Shown: piece by piece, positions 8,076 through 16,337 of the stretch
Layout of the letters: each line of letters starts with the position of its first letter
Position numbering within the stretch: position 1 is the first letter of the stretch
NCBI GenBank assembly: GCA_009691255.1
Contig: SHUT01000009.1
Location: 1 to 55,786, forward strand
Reading direction: 5' to 3'
Length of the DNA stretch: 55,786 nt
From: Ilumatobacteraceae bacterium
GTDB lineage: Bacteria > Actinomycetota > Acidimicrobiia > Acidimicrobiales > Ilumatobacteraceae
Translations under genes and position numbers: made by a program
The notes under the pieces: generated by a model
What the model was told of the DNA's origin: nothing
Database searches by the model: none
What the model saw: only the letters and a program-made list of their open reading frames with translations

Positions 8076-8822
8076 ATGTCAGGTCACTCAAAATGGGCAA
8101 CAATCAAACACAAAAAAGGTGCGATCGATAAGGCGCGCGGCAAATTATTTGCCAAACTAGCGCGACAAATTGAAGTTGCTGTGCGAGCGGGTGGCGGAGA
8201 TATCGACACTAATGCAACGTTGCGCACAATGGTTTTAAAAGCCAAGGCCGGACAAATGACCAAAGACGCAATCGAACGCGCCATCAAACGTGGCATGGGA
8301 GAAAACAACGGCGCCCACTACGAATCAATTACCTATGAGGGATACGCCCCTGGCGGAGTAGCGCTTTTGGTTGATGTACTAACAGATAATCGCAATCGAA
8401 CGGCATCAGATGTTCGGATGGCGTTCAGCAAACACGGTGGTGCGATGGCTGAGCCAGGTGCAGTTGGTTGGCAGTTCTCGCGATGCGGTGTCATCTTGCT
8501 CGATGGTGCAGCAGACGAAGACACGGTGATGACCGTTGCTCTTGAAGCGGGGGCTGACGATGTTGGACGCGATGGTGATTCATGGCGCATCACCACTAGT
8601 GCGCATTCGGTCTATGAGGTTAAAGAAGCAGTCGAAGCATCTGGACTTGTTGTGACGTCGGCTGAGACCACCATGGTGTCGTCCACAATTATTGAGGTCT
8701 CCGATGCCCGTGATGCGAAGTCGATTTTGCGCATCATGGACGCACTTGAGGACAATGATGACGTGCAAGACGTCTATGCCAACTTTGATATTGATGATGC
8801 CCTGATGGAGAGTCTGGACTAG
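8076..8822 (+). CDS. yebC: YebC/TACO1-family protein
   Basis: The 248-residue protein begins MSGHSKWATIKHKKGAID, the diagnostic YebC N-terminus. Relatives act as transcriptional regulators or help ribosomes translate proline stretches; which applies here is not visible. An AAGGAGAAG SD overlaps the pdxT stop, and the gap is 3 bp, so it belongs to the pdxST unit. It precedes ruvCAB, a common bacterial arrangement. Confidence 0.95.
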   Translation: MSGHSKWATIKHKKGAIDKARGKLFAKLARQIEVAVRAGGGDIDTNATLRTMVLKAKAGQMTKDAIERAIKRGMGENNGAHYESITYEGYAPGGVALLVDVLTDNRNRTASDVRMAFSKHGGAMAEPGAVGWQFSRCGVILLDGAADEDTVMTVALEAGADDVGRDGDSWRITTSAHSVYEVKEAVEASGLVVTSAETTMVSSTIIEVSDARDAKSILRIMDALEDNDDVQDVYANFDIDDALMESLD

Positions 8823-8902
8823 GTCAAGCCAACAGGGAACCTCGTTCTGGCTGCCATGGCAATCGTGGGGCCTAAATACCCACATCTCCTCGTCGAGGTC
8901 GG

Positions 8903-8908
8903 TACAAT
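8903..8908 (+). promoter_or_regulatory. Probable -10 of the ruvCAB promoter (TACAAT)
   Basis: TACAAT lies in the 129-bp gap between yebC and ruvC, 7 nt before an in-frame ATG at 8916 and 43 nt before the GTG chosen for ruvC. It either drives a leaderless message from 8916 or a short leader that carries the AGGGGG SD at 8942-8947. Confidence 0.5.
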
Positions 8909-8951
8909 GGAACATATGTTCGCTTCGCGCCGAGGTCATCTAGGGGGTCTT

Positions 8952-9470
8952 GTGGTCTTGGGTATCGATCCTGGCCTAACTCGCTGTGGATACGCCGTAT
9001 TGCAAGCACAGTCGGCCACCAAGATTTCCGCTTTGTCGCTGGGGGTTCTACGTACTTCACCAACATGCTCACTTCCTGATCGTTTGGCCGAATTGCATGA
9101 TGAGATCGAGGGACTTCTTAGAGAGTTCACCCCAGATGCAGTAGCGGTCGAGCAAGTTTTTTTTCAGGCCAATGTCCGAACTGCGATGAGCGTTGGTCAA
9201 GCAAGCGGAATCGCTTTGGCGTTAGCGGCACGCGATGGCGCAGATGTTGCGCAATACACACCAAGCCAAATGAAAAATGCCGTAGCCGGTTGGGGCGGCG
9301 CCAACAAAGTTCAAATCCAGCGCATGGTGCAAATTCGGTTGGGATTGTTGGTTCTTCCAGAACCACCAGATGCTGCTGACGCAGCTGCGATTGCTCTGTG
9401 TCATATTGCGTGTGCACCGTTGATGTCGTTGCAAAACGCTGCTCTCAACGAAAGGCAATCGGCAATATGA
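8952..9470 (+). CDS. ruvC: Holliday-junction resolvase RuvC
   Basis: Endonuclease that cuts Holliday junctions moved by RuvAB. From GTG 8952 it is 172 residues, the usual size. The four catalytic acids are visible as Asp6 (VVLGIDPGLT), Glu67 (AVEQVF) and Asp140/Asp143 (PPDAADAAAIALCH). AGGGGG at 8942-8947 supports GTG 8952. An in-frame ATG at 8916 placed 7 nt after TACAAT is the main alternative and would add 12 residues. It overlaps ruvA by 4 nt (ATGA). Confidence 0.93.
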   Translation: MVLGIDPGLTRCGYAVLQAQSATKISALSLGVLRTSPTCSLPDRLAELHDEIEGLLREFTPDAVAVEQVFFQANVRTAMSVGQASGIALALAARDGADVAQYTPSQMKNAVAGWGGANKVQIQRMVQIRLGLLVLPEPPDAADAAAIALCHIACAPLMSLQNAALNERQSAI

Positions 9471-10060
9471 TCGGATCACTGCGCGGAGTCGTCCTTGAAC
9501 GGAGTCAGTCGGGAACTGTCCTGATAGAAGTCGCCGGCGTTGGTTATGTGTGTTCTGTGACGCCGTCAACATTGGCCGAACTTGAGCCCACGGTGCAGAC
9601 ATATCTTTACATCCATCATCATGTCCGCGAAGACGCTCAGACATTGTATGCGTTTGCTACACGTGATGAACGAGATATCTTCGAGACGTTAATCGCCACA
9701 CATGGAATTGGGCCTTCGATGGCTCTGGCAATATTGTCCGTATATAGCCCTCGGGCACTTGTTGACATCATCGCAACATCTGACGCCACATCACTGACAC
9801 TTGTTTCGGGCGTGGGCAAAAAGACCGCCGAGCGCATACTCATCGAACTCAAGGACAGATTGTCATTGAACAATCTCTCGACGCCTATGTTGAACGGAGA
9901 ACAATCCTCCAGCAGTGTTGGCAACGTACGCGAAGCACTTGCTGGACTCGGATACGCACAAGACGAAATTAGGGATGTATTGCGCAATCTCGATGGATCA
10001 CTTCCGGCTGAACTGTTGTTGCGCGAATCACTCGCAATGTTAGGAGCATCTCGTGCGTGA
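9467..10060 (+). CDS. ruvA: Holliday-junction branch-migration protein RuvA
   Basis: Junction-binding tetramer that recruits the RuvB motor. 197 residues: an N-terminal OB-fold ([11 protein letters not shown] ... [10 protein letters not shown]), helix-hairpin-helix segments ([19 protein letters not shown] and [19 protein letters not shown]), and a C-terminal RuvB-interacting domain ([14 protein letters not shown]). The start is the ATG in the ATGA overlap with ruvC. It overlaps ruvB by 8 nt. Confidence 0.95.
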   Translation: MIGSLRGVVLERSQSGTVLIEVAGVGYVCSVTPSTLAELEPTVQTYLYIHHHVREDAQTLYAFATRDERDIFETLIATHGIGPSMALAILSVYSPRALVDIIATSDATSLTLVSGVGKKTAERILIELKDRLSLNNLSTPMLNGEQSSSSVGNVREALAGLGYAQDEIRDVLRNLDGSLPAELLLRESLAMLGASRA

Positions 10061-11045
10061 AGAATTTCTAGACCCAAATATCGCCCAAGCGCATGAAGTT
10101 AGCGAAGAAACGGGTCTTCGTCCTCGTCGACTAGATGACTTCGTCGGGCAACGCGAACTCAAAGAACACCTTGACATCATGCTCGGTGCTGCTCGACAAC
10201 GAGGACAAGCGGCCGATCATATATTGCTGGCAGGGCCACCTGGACTCGGAAAAACAACTATGGCTGGAATCGTGGCCACAGAGATGGCTGTCACAATGCA
10301 TGTGACATCTGGTCCTGCACTAGAACGTGCTGGTGATCTGGCGGCGATCTTGGCCAAACTTGGCGAGCACGATGTTTTGTTTATCGACGAGATTCACAGA
10401 CTTTCACGAGCAGTCGAAGAAATCCTGTATCCAGCGATGGAAGATTTTCAAATCGACATTGTTGTCGGCAAAGGCCCAGCAGCATCATCTATCCGCTTAA
10501 CACTGGCGCCGTTCACTTTGATCGGCGCTACAACGCGCACAGGAATGATTACGGGTCCTCTTAGGGATCGATTTGGTTTGGTGGCTCGCCTTGATTATTA
10601 CGAAATCAATGAACTGGAGTCCATCGTCACGAGAGCATCCGGAATCCTCAACGTACCTTTGGATGCTGATGCCGCTCATGAAATCGCACGGCGTAGTCGC
10701 GGAACACCGCGCATCGGAAACAGACTCTTGCGACGAGTTCGAGACTTTGCCGAAGTTCGTGCCGACGGCAACATCACTCATGCCATCGCCAATGAGGCGT
10801 TGCTTGTGTTTGGTGTCGACGAGAAAGGTCTTGACAAAGTTGACAGAGCCATCCTGGCGGCACTGTGCAACCAATTTAAGGGTGGTCCAGTTGGGCTTAC
10901 GACATTGGCAATTGCCGTAGGGGAGCAACCAGAGACCATTGAAGACATGTATGAGCCGTTTTTAATCCAGCAGGGCATGCTGGTGCGCACTCCACGGGGT
11001 CGTGTGGCTACCGATGCTGCGTGGGCACACATCTCTAACCCGTAG
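10053..11045 (+). CDS. ruvB: Holliday-junction branch-migration ATPase RuvB
   Basis: AAA+ hexameric motor of 330 residues. Walker A is GPPGLGKTT (61-69), Walker [10 protein letters not shown] (about 109-117), and sensor 1 GATTRTG follows at about 164-170. A C-terminal winged helix is present ([14 protein letters not shown]). GTG start with TAGGAGC upstream inside ruvA; 8-nt overlap (GTGCGTGA). Confidence 0.96.
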   Translation: MREEFLDPNIAQAHEVSEETGLRPRRLDDFVGQRELKEHLDIMLGAARQRGQAADHILLAGPPGLGKTTMAGIVATEMAVTMHVTSGPALERAGDLAAILAKLGEHDVLFIDEIHRLSRAVEEILYPAMEDFQIDIVVGKGPAASSIRLTLAPFTLIGATTRTGMITGPLRDRFGLVARLDYYEINELESIVTRASGILNVPLDADAAHEIARRSRGTPRIGNRLLRRVRDFAEVRADGNITHAIANEALLVFGVDEKGLDKVDRAILAALCNQFKGGPVGLTTLAIAVGEQPETIEDMYEPFLIQQGMLVRTPRGRVATDAAWAHISNP

Positions 11046-11054
11046 CCTGCCAAT

Positions 11055-12062
11055 GTGCAACTTAGCGATATCGACTACGAACTCCCCGAGACTCGCATCG
11101 CACAACGACCCATTGAACCACGTGATGCGTCAAAACTTTTAGTTGATCGCGGTTCGGCGTCGCCTGGGCACAGCACAATGTCGCAATTGGTCGACCTTGT
11201 CGAGCCTGGAGATTTGTTAGTTGTAAACGATACAAAAGTTCTTCCTGCGCGATTGCGACTTCAGCGCCGCTCTGGTGGTTCAGCAGAAGTGTTGTTGCTA
11301 GAACCACTCAATGACACTCGTACTTGCTGGGAAGCAATGGTGCGACCTGCCCGAAAATTAAGACAAGATGAAGTATTGGAATACTTTGGCAAGCCCATGG
11401 TGCGTGTCGCAAGACGTACTGAGGCAGGCGACACCTTTGAGATTGAAATTTTGGACGATGCTCCACTTGAGCGCATTACAAAAATAGGGACAATGCCGTT
11501 GCCTCCCTATATTCGTGCAGATCTTGCTGATCATGATCGCTATCAGACCGTATATGCCAACCGCGTAGCGTCGGCGGCTGCACCGACTGCAGGTTTGCAC
11601 TTTACGCCTGAGCTAATCGCGGCACTTGAACTAAAAGGCGTGCACCTCGAGCGCGTCGAGTTAGTCGTTGGGCTCGCCACATTTAAACCCGTCACATCGC
11701 TTGATCCGACTGACCATACAATTCATACCGAGAGCTATTTTGTGCCAGAAGGTTTATTACAAAAATGCGCAGACGCACAAAGAGTGATCGCAGTTGGCAC
11801 AACATCAGCACGTGCACTCGAGTCTGCCGCCACTACCGGAGTACTGTCCGGAAGAACCGGTCTGTTTATTACCAGGGGTTACGACTGGAAAGTAGTAGAT
11901 TTGCTACTAACAAATTTTCATATGCCGCGCACTTCACTTTTGCTCATGGTTGATGCGTTGATTGGCCCTCGATGGCGAACTTTGTACGAAGAAGCACTCA
12001 ATGGCGATTACAGATTTTTGTCATTTGGCGATGCAATGTTGCTGAATCGGCACCTGTCGTGA
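11055..12062 (+). CDS. queA: S-adenosylmethionine:tRNA ribosyltransferase-isomerase QueA
   Basis: Makes epoxyqueuosine from preQ1-modified tRNA using the ribosyl group of SAM. The 335-residue protein shows the family segments DYELPETRIAQRP, LLVVNDTKVLPARL, AAPTAGLHFTPELI and TNFHMPRTSLLLMVDA. TAGCCT (11043-11048) lies 6 nt before the GTG, so a leaderless start is likely despite the 9-bp gap to ruvB. It is followed by tgt, which performs the preceding base exchange. Confidence 0.95.
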   Translation: MQLSDIDYELPETRIAQRPIEPRDASKLLVDRGSASPGHSTMSQLVDLVEPGDLLVVNDTKVLPARLRLQRRSGGSAEVLLLEPLNDTRTCWEAMVRPARKLRQDEVLEYFGKPMVRVARRTEAGDTFEIEILDDAPLERITKIGTMPLPPYIRADLADHDRYQTVYANRVASAAAPTAGLHFTPELIAALELKGVHLERVELVVGLATFKPVTSLDPTDHTIHTESYFVPEGLLQKCADAQRVIAVGTTSARALESAATTGVLSGRTGLFITRGYDWKVVDLLLTNFHMPRTSLLLMVDALIGPRWRTLYEEALNGDYRFLSFGDAMLLNRHLS

Positions 12063-12087
12063 GCAATCTAAGAGAACAGGAAGCAAT

Positions 12088-13185
12088 GTGTACAAAGTTC
12101 ATTTAGAGATTGCTGCCCGACACGGAGCAGCACGTACCGGAGTGGCACACACGCATCGTGGCGAGTATCAGACCCCGTGCTTTATGCCAGTCGGAACCCG
12201 TGGCGCCGTGAAATATTTGAGTGCTGCCGACTACGCGGCGTTAGGCGCTCGCATTGTGCTGGGCAACACCTATCATTTAATGCTTCGCCCTGGGGCAGAT
12301 GTTGTGGCACATTTTGGTGGGCTCGGAAAGTTTGCAGGGTGGGACGGCTTGACTCTTACCGACTCAGGCGGCTTTCAGATTTTTTCTCTTGATCCAAAAG
12401 TTGACGACGATGGAGTTACTTTTCGTTCTACTTATGACGGTTCATCTCATCGGTTCACCCCCGAAATAGCAGTTGCCACACAAGAACTGATCGGGGCAGA
12501 TATTCAGATGGTGCTTGATATTTGTGTATCGCTGCCAGCACCAACCGATGTGATTAGACAAGCGCTCGAACGCACTACAGCATGGGCTGCGCGAGCAAAA
12601 AGTGCGCATACGCGCGAGGACCAGAGTCTCTTTGGCATCGTGCAAGGAGGTGTCGATGAATCGATGCGGCGTGAGAGCGCCCAACGCATACACGAAATCG
12701 GATTCGACGGATACGCAATAGGGGGTTTGTCAGTAGGTGAGACTCGCGCTGAGATGCTGCCGGCGTTGGCGGCTGCAATCCAAGAACTCCCAGAAGACCA
12801 GCCGCGATATCTCATGGGTGTGGGGGACCCTGCTTCGCTTGTGGAGGCCGTTGCGCTTGGCGTGGATCAATTTGATTGTGTCTTACAGACTCGGCTTGGT
12901 CGTCATGGAACCGCCCTGACATCTCAAGGTCGATTGAATATGAAAAATGCCGTCCATCGATTGTCTGATGAACCACTCGATCAATCCTGTTCTTGCTGGG
13001 TATGTGCCCAACACTCACGGGGCTACATAAGGCATTTGTTTCAGGTCACCGAGCCTTCGGCCTCGCGATTGGTCTCCATCCATAACATTTCTTGGACTCT
13101 CCAGCTCATGGAATCCATCCGCAATGCGATTAAGGATGGCTCCTTTGGCGTTTTGCGGGAACAAATCTTGGCTGTTTGGGGCTAG
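12088..13185 (+). CDS. tgt: Queuine/preQ1 tRNA-guanine transglycosylase
   Basis: Exchanges guanine 34 for preQ1 in tRNAs with GUN anticodons. 365 residues with the active-site segment LTDSGGFQIFS (Asp92), GIVQGGVDESMR, GYAIGGLSVGE and DQFDCVLQTR, plus the zinc site CSCWVC. A GTG start follows an AGGAAG SD. With queA this gives two steps of queuosine synthesis; no preQ1 biosynthesis genes are in the window, so preQ1 may come from elsewhere or be salvaged. Confidence 0.95.
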   Translation: MYKVHLEIAARHGAARTGVAHTHRGEYQTPCFMPVGTRGAVKYLSAADYAALGARIVLGNTYHLMLRPGADVVAHFGGLGKFAGWDGLTLTDSGGFQIFSLDPKVDDDGVTFRSTYDGSSHRFTPEIAVATQELIGADIQMVLDICVSLPAPTDVIRQALERTTAWAARAKSAHTREDQSLFGIVQGGVDESMRRESAQRIHEIGFDGYAIGGLSVGETRAEMLPALAAAIQELPEDQPRYLMGVGDPASLVEAVALGVDQFDCVLQTRLGRHGTALTSQGRLNMKNAVHRLSDEPLDQSCSCWVCAQHSRGYIRHLFQVTEPSASRLVSIHNISWTLQLMESIRNAIKDGSFGVLREQILAVWG

Positions 13186-13196
13186 GATTCCGTCTC

Positions 13197-13550
13197 GTGC
13201 TTATCACTCTGCTCGCCGCTGAAAAGGCTTCAAAAAATGGCGGTAGCGCCATCTTCCAATTGGTCTTCTTCGGAGCCATCTTCGCTGCAATGTATTTTTT
13301 GCTCCTTCGACCCCAACGACGTCGCGTCCGCGATGCCCAAGGTCTGCAAAAAAGCATTGCCGAAGACGACGAAGTTGTCCTTAACTCTGGAGTTTTGGGT
13401 TTTGTGTCGGCTATTGACGGAGACATTGTCTGGCTCGATATTGCTGACGGCGTAGAGATTCGAGTTTTGCGCAGCGCGATAGCGCGCAAGATTGATCCTT
13501 CAAAAGAAGCAGCAGGTGGACAACCACTTGCCGACACAGACGAAAAATAG
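13197..13550 (+). CDS. yajC: Preprotein translocase accessory subunit YajC
   Basis: Single-pass membrane protein of 117 residues associated with SecDF. One hydrophobic segment (IFQLVFFGAIFAAMYFLLL) is followed by RPQRRR and a small cytoplasmic domain. GTG 13197 is preferred to an upstream reading inside tgt. TAGGAT (13183-13188), overlapping the tgt stop, stands 8 nt before this GTG. It lies directly before secD, the conserved order. Confidence 0.88.
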   Translation: MLITLLAAEKASKNGGSAIFQLVFFGAIFAAMYFLLLRPQRRRVRDAQGLQKSIAEDDEVVLNSGVLGFVSAIDGDIVWLDIADGVEIRVLRSAIARKIDPSKEAAGGQPLADTDEK

Positions 13551-13555
13551 AATTC

Positions 13556-15169
13556 ATGCGTCGACGTTTGTTGTGGTCTCTCATTGGCGTCCTCGTAGTG
13601 GCGCTGGTGGGTTTTGGCGGAAATCTTGCTGCTGGCAACCACCCGTCTTTGGGTCTAGACCTGCAAGGCGGAGCATCAGTCACCCTTGAACCAATCGGCA
13701 CCTTTGATCCTGCGGCTCTTGACGTGGCAGTTGACATTATTCGCAAGCGCGTTGACTCGATTGGTGTGTCCGAACCTGAAATTATCCGTCAAGGAAACAC
13801 CGTTGTCGTCAATCTTCCTGGCGTCAAAGATCAAAAGGCAGCGCTTGAATTAGTCGGCAGCTCTGGGGAGGTCTTGTTGCGGCCCGTCAAGCAGATGGGC
13901 ACAGCTGCAACAACTACAACTTTGCCAGCAGGCGTGACTACAACTTTGCCAGCAGGCGTGACTACAACTTTGCCAGCAGGCGTGACTACAACTTTGCCAG
14001 CAGGCGTGACTACAACGACACCTACGGCAACATCAGGTGGCCCCGGCAGTGTTCGCCTTGCGGCGGCTACAACTATTCCGGCTACTACTAGTGCCAGCGA
14101 CACAACTATTCCGTCGTTAACAGAGTCAACCGCTCCAACAACAACGGTGGTTGGAGTAACGGATACAGTAACTCTCACTGAAGACGATCGCGATCGTGAT
14201 GCAGTTTTGCCGGGAGAAAAAGATGATTTTATTTACCTGGTAGGACCAACTGGCGCCACCGGAAAAGTATTTAATAACAATGCCAAGGCAGAAATCAACA
14301 ATGGCGCATGGGCGGTTGTTGTGAGTTTGCGGGATGGCGAGCAAGGTGCAGATAAATGGAACGCATTGGCTACGGCTTGCTTCAACGCCACTGATGTCTG
14401 TCCAACAAAGCAACTTGCAATCGTTCTTGATGGCAAAGTCATTTCTGCGCCAACAGTACAAGAGCCAGTTTTTTCTGGTGGCAACGTACAAATAACTGGG
14501 TCTTTCACCGAAAAAGAAGCCACGCAGTTGGCTAAGTATTTGCAGTTTGGCGCTGTTCCCGTTCGATTCAGCGCACCGACTGTGCAAACTGTTTCAGCAT
14601 CGCTCGGAAAAGACTCTCTTAAAGCAGCAATCGTCAGCGGTCTCGTCGGCATCTTGCTGGTGCTGTTATTTCTATTGTTCTATTACCGTGTGATGGCCCT
14701 TGTCGTGTTTGCTGGTCTTACGGTTTCTGGTTTGTTGCTGTGGAGCATTATCTCCTGGCTGTCCAAGACAAACGGTTTGGCACTCACTTTGTCCGGAACC
14801 GCCGGAATTATCGTCTCGATTGGTGTCACGGTTGACTCGTATGTTGTGTTTTTTGAGCGTCTCAAAGACGATGTGCAAAGCGGACGAACTCTTAAAAACT
14901 CGGCGCAACGAGGCTTTGAGAGCGCATGGCGAACAATTCTTGCAGCAGACACGGTTTCGCTCATCGGTGCGCTAGTGCTGTGGTGGCTAACGGTGGGCTC
15001 CGTGCGTGGATTCGCATTCTTCTTGGGGCTTTCAACATTGACCGACATCGTTGTGTCGTATTTCTTCACAAGACCTACAGTGTTGCTGTTGTCGCGAACA
15101 AGATTTCTTAACAGCGGTCGGGTGCTCGGAGTCAGGCGTGCGCCAACCATTGCGACAGGAGACCAGTGA
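13556..15169 (+). CDS. secD: Protein translocase subunit SecD
   Basis: Proton-driven accessory subunit of the Sec translocon, 537 residues. It has an N-terminal membrane segment, LGLDLQGGASVTLE, the P1 region (DIIRKRVDSIGVSEPEI), then a Thr-rich insertion at about residues 115-210, the P1 base (SAPTVQEPVFSGGNVQITGSFT) and C-terminal membrane segments with GIIVSIGVTVDSYVVFFERLKD. The insertion contains four copies of an octapeptide from a perfect 24-bp DNA repeat. It follows yajC by 5 bp and overlaps secF by 1 nt. Long low-complexity insertions occur in actinobacterial SecD, but a perfect repeat is unusual. Confidence 0.94.
   Translation: MRRRLLWSLIGVLVVALVGFGGNLAAGNHPSLGLDLQGGASVTLEPIGTFDPAALDVAVDIIRKRVDSIGVSEPEIIRQGNTVVVNLPGVKDQKAALELVGSSGEVLLRPVKQMGTAATTTTLPAGVTTTLPAGVTTTLPAGVTTTLPAGVTTTTPTATSGGPGSVRLAAATTIPATTSASDTTIPSLTESTAPTTTVVGVTDTVTLTEDDRDRDAVLPGEKDDFIYLVGPTGATGKVFNNNAKAEINNGAWAVVVSLRDGEQGADKWNALATACFNATDVCPTKQLAIVLDGKVISAPTVQEPVFSGGNVQITGSFTEKEATQLAKYLQFGAVPVRFSAPTVQTVSASLGKDSLKAAIVSGLVGILLVLLFLLFYYRVMALVVFAGLTVSGLLLWSIISWLSKTNGLALTLSGTAGIIVSIGVTVDSYVVFFERLKDDVQSGRTLKNSAQRGFESAWRTILAADTVSLIGALVLWWLTVGSVRGFAFFLGLSTLTDIVVSYFFTRPTVLLLSRTRFLNSGRVLGVRRAPTIATGDQ
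13913..14008 (+). repeat. Four perfect 24-bp tandem repeats inside secD
   Basis: The unit starting ACTACAACTTTGCC at 13913 occurs at 13913, 13937, 13961 and 13985 with no mismatches, followed by the first 8 bases of a fifth copy. Each unit codes TTTLPAGV. Because the unit is a multiple of three, gain or loss of copies keeps the frame. Confidence 0.96.
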
Positions 15170-16308
15170 TGTCAGGCAGACTCAGGCGTTTGTATCGCGG
15201 AGAAACCACAGTCGATTTTTATGGTCGCCGCAAATTTGGTTTTGCTCTATCGCTTTTGATTGGCGTCATCACGGTTGTGTCTCTTATCTCACAAGGTATC
15301 AACTTGGGGATTGACTTCAAAGGTGGCGTGGCGTGGGAAGTGCCAGCTTCAAAAACTTTTGGAGTTGATGAGGCGAGGGCCACGTTGACTGCCAACAGCG
15401 TTACGGCCAAGGATGCCAAGATCCAGACTTTGACATCTGGCATTGACAGACGAATTCGCATTCAGGTCGGAGACCAACCCACGGAAAAAATCGATGCGTT
15501 GAAGCAAGCCTTTGCCAAGGATGCGGGTGTAGATGCAGATCAAGTGAGCGTTGCGGCGGTTAGTTCAACATGGGGACGAAGCATCACCGAAAAAGCGCTT
15601 CGCGCCCTCATCGTGTTTTTTGCATTGGTGTCGTTGTATATTGCTTTTCGTTTTGAGTGGAAGATGGCGCTGGCGGCCATCATCGCAATGGTGCATGACG
15701 TACTCGTCAGTGTCGGCGTGTATTCACTTCTTGGCCTAGAGGTAACGCCTGCAACCGTCGTTGCCTTCTTGACGATTTTGGGTTTCAGTTTGTACGACAC
15801 CATCGTTGTATTTGACAAAGTACAAGAGAACAATGAACGTTTTAAAACCACCCGTGCGTCTTACGGCGATATCGTCAATGTGTCAATGAATCAAGTGCTG
15901 ATGCGATCTCTGAATACAAGTATTGCTGCAATTTTGCCGGTACTTAGTTTGCTAGTGCTTGGTTCGTGGGTAATGGGCGCTGTTGCTCTTCAGGAGTTTG
16001 CCGTGGCGTTGCTAGTGGGTCTCATCACGGGAGCGTATTCTTCGATCTATATCGCAACTCCGTTGCTCGGAATGTTCAAAGAGCGAGAGCCCAAGTTTGC
16101 GAGCTTGCGCGGACAACGGGCCCTGGGAGAAGAAATGACACGACTGATTCTCACTGGCGCTGTCTCGGGTCGCAGGGCGACGGCACAGCGCTCGGAAGTC
16201 TCTGGCGATACTGAGCCAGGTGGCCAGGGTTCATCAGGCCAAGATCTATTGACCGCAGCCAGCGTGTTGAGTCATCCGCCGCGACCTCGCAAAAAGGGTC
16301 GCCGCTAG
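15169..16308 (+). CDS. secF: Protein translocase subunit SecF
   Basis: Partner of SecD, 379 residues with six predicted membrane segments. Family marks are RRKFGFALSLLIGV, GIDFKGGVAWEV, and the conserved membrane block LTILGFSLYDTIVVFDKVQEN. The ATG at 15169 overlaps the secD stop by one base (TGATG) and follows an AGGAGA SD; the GTG one codon earlier is less likely. The C-terminal tail of about 50 residues is polar and ends in a basic stretch. Confidence 0.95.
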   Translation: MSGRLRRLYRGETTVDFYGRRKFGFALSLLIGVITVVSLISQGINLGIDFKGGVAWEVPASKTFGVDEARATLTANSVTAKDAKIQTLTSGIDRRIRIQVGDQPTEKIDALKQAFAKDAGVDADQVSVAAVSSTWGRSITEKALRALIVFFALVSLYIAFRFEWKMALAAIIAMVHDVLVSVGVYSLLGLEVTPATVVAFLTILGFSLYDTIVVFDKVQENNERFKTTRASYGDIVNVSMNQVLMRSLNTSIAAILPVLSLLVLGSWVMGAVALQEFAVALLVGLITGAYSSIYIATPLLGMFKEREPKFASLRGQRALGEEMTRLILTGAVSGRRATAQRSEVSGDTEPGGQGSSGQDLLTAASVLSHPPRPRKKGRR

Positions 16309-16337
16309 CTGAACAGGTATTTCGGTAGCCTTGGTAT

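Noticed and set aside
13913-14016. Repeat array considered as a CRISPR
   Set aside because: Units are directly adjacent with no spacers and code in frame within secD.
13831-14178. Minus-strand Val/Thr-rich frame over the secD repeat
   Set aside because: Open only because the repeat lacks stops in this frame; no start context or domain.
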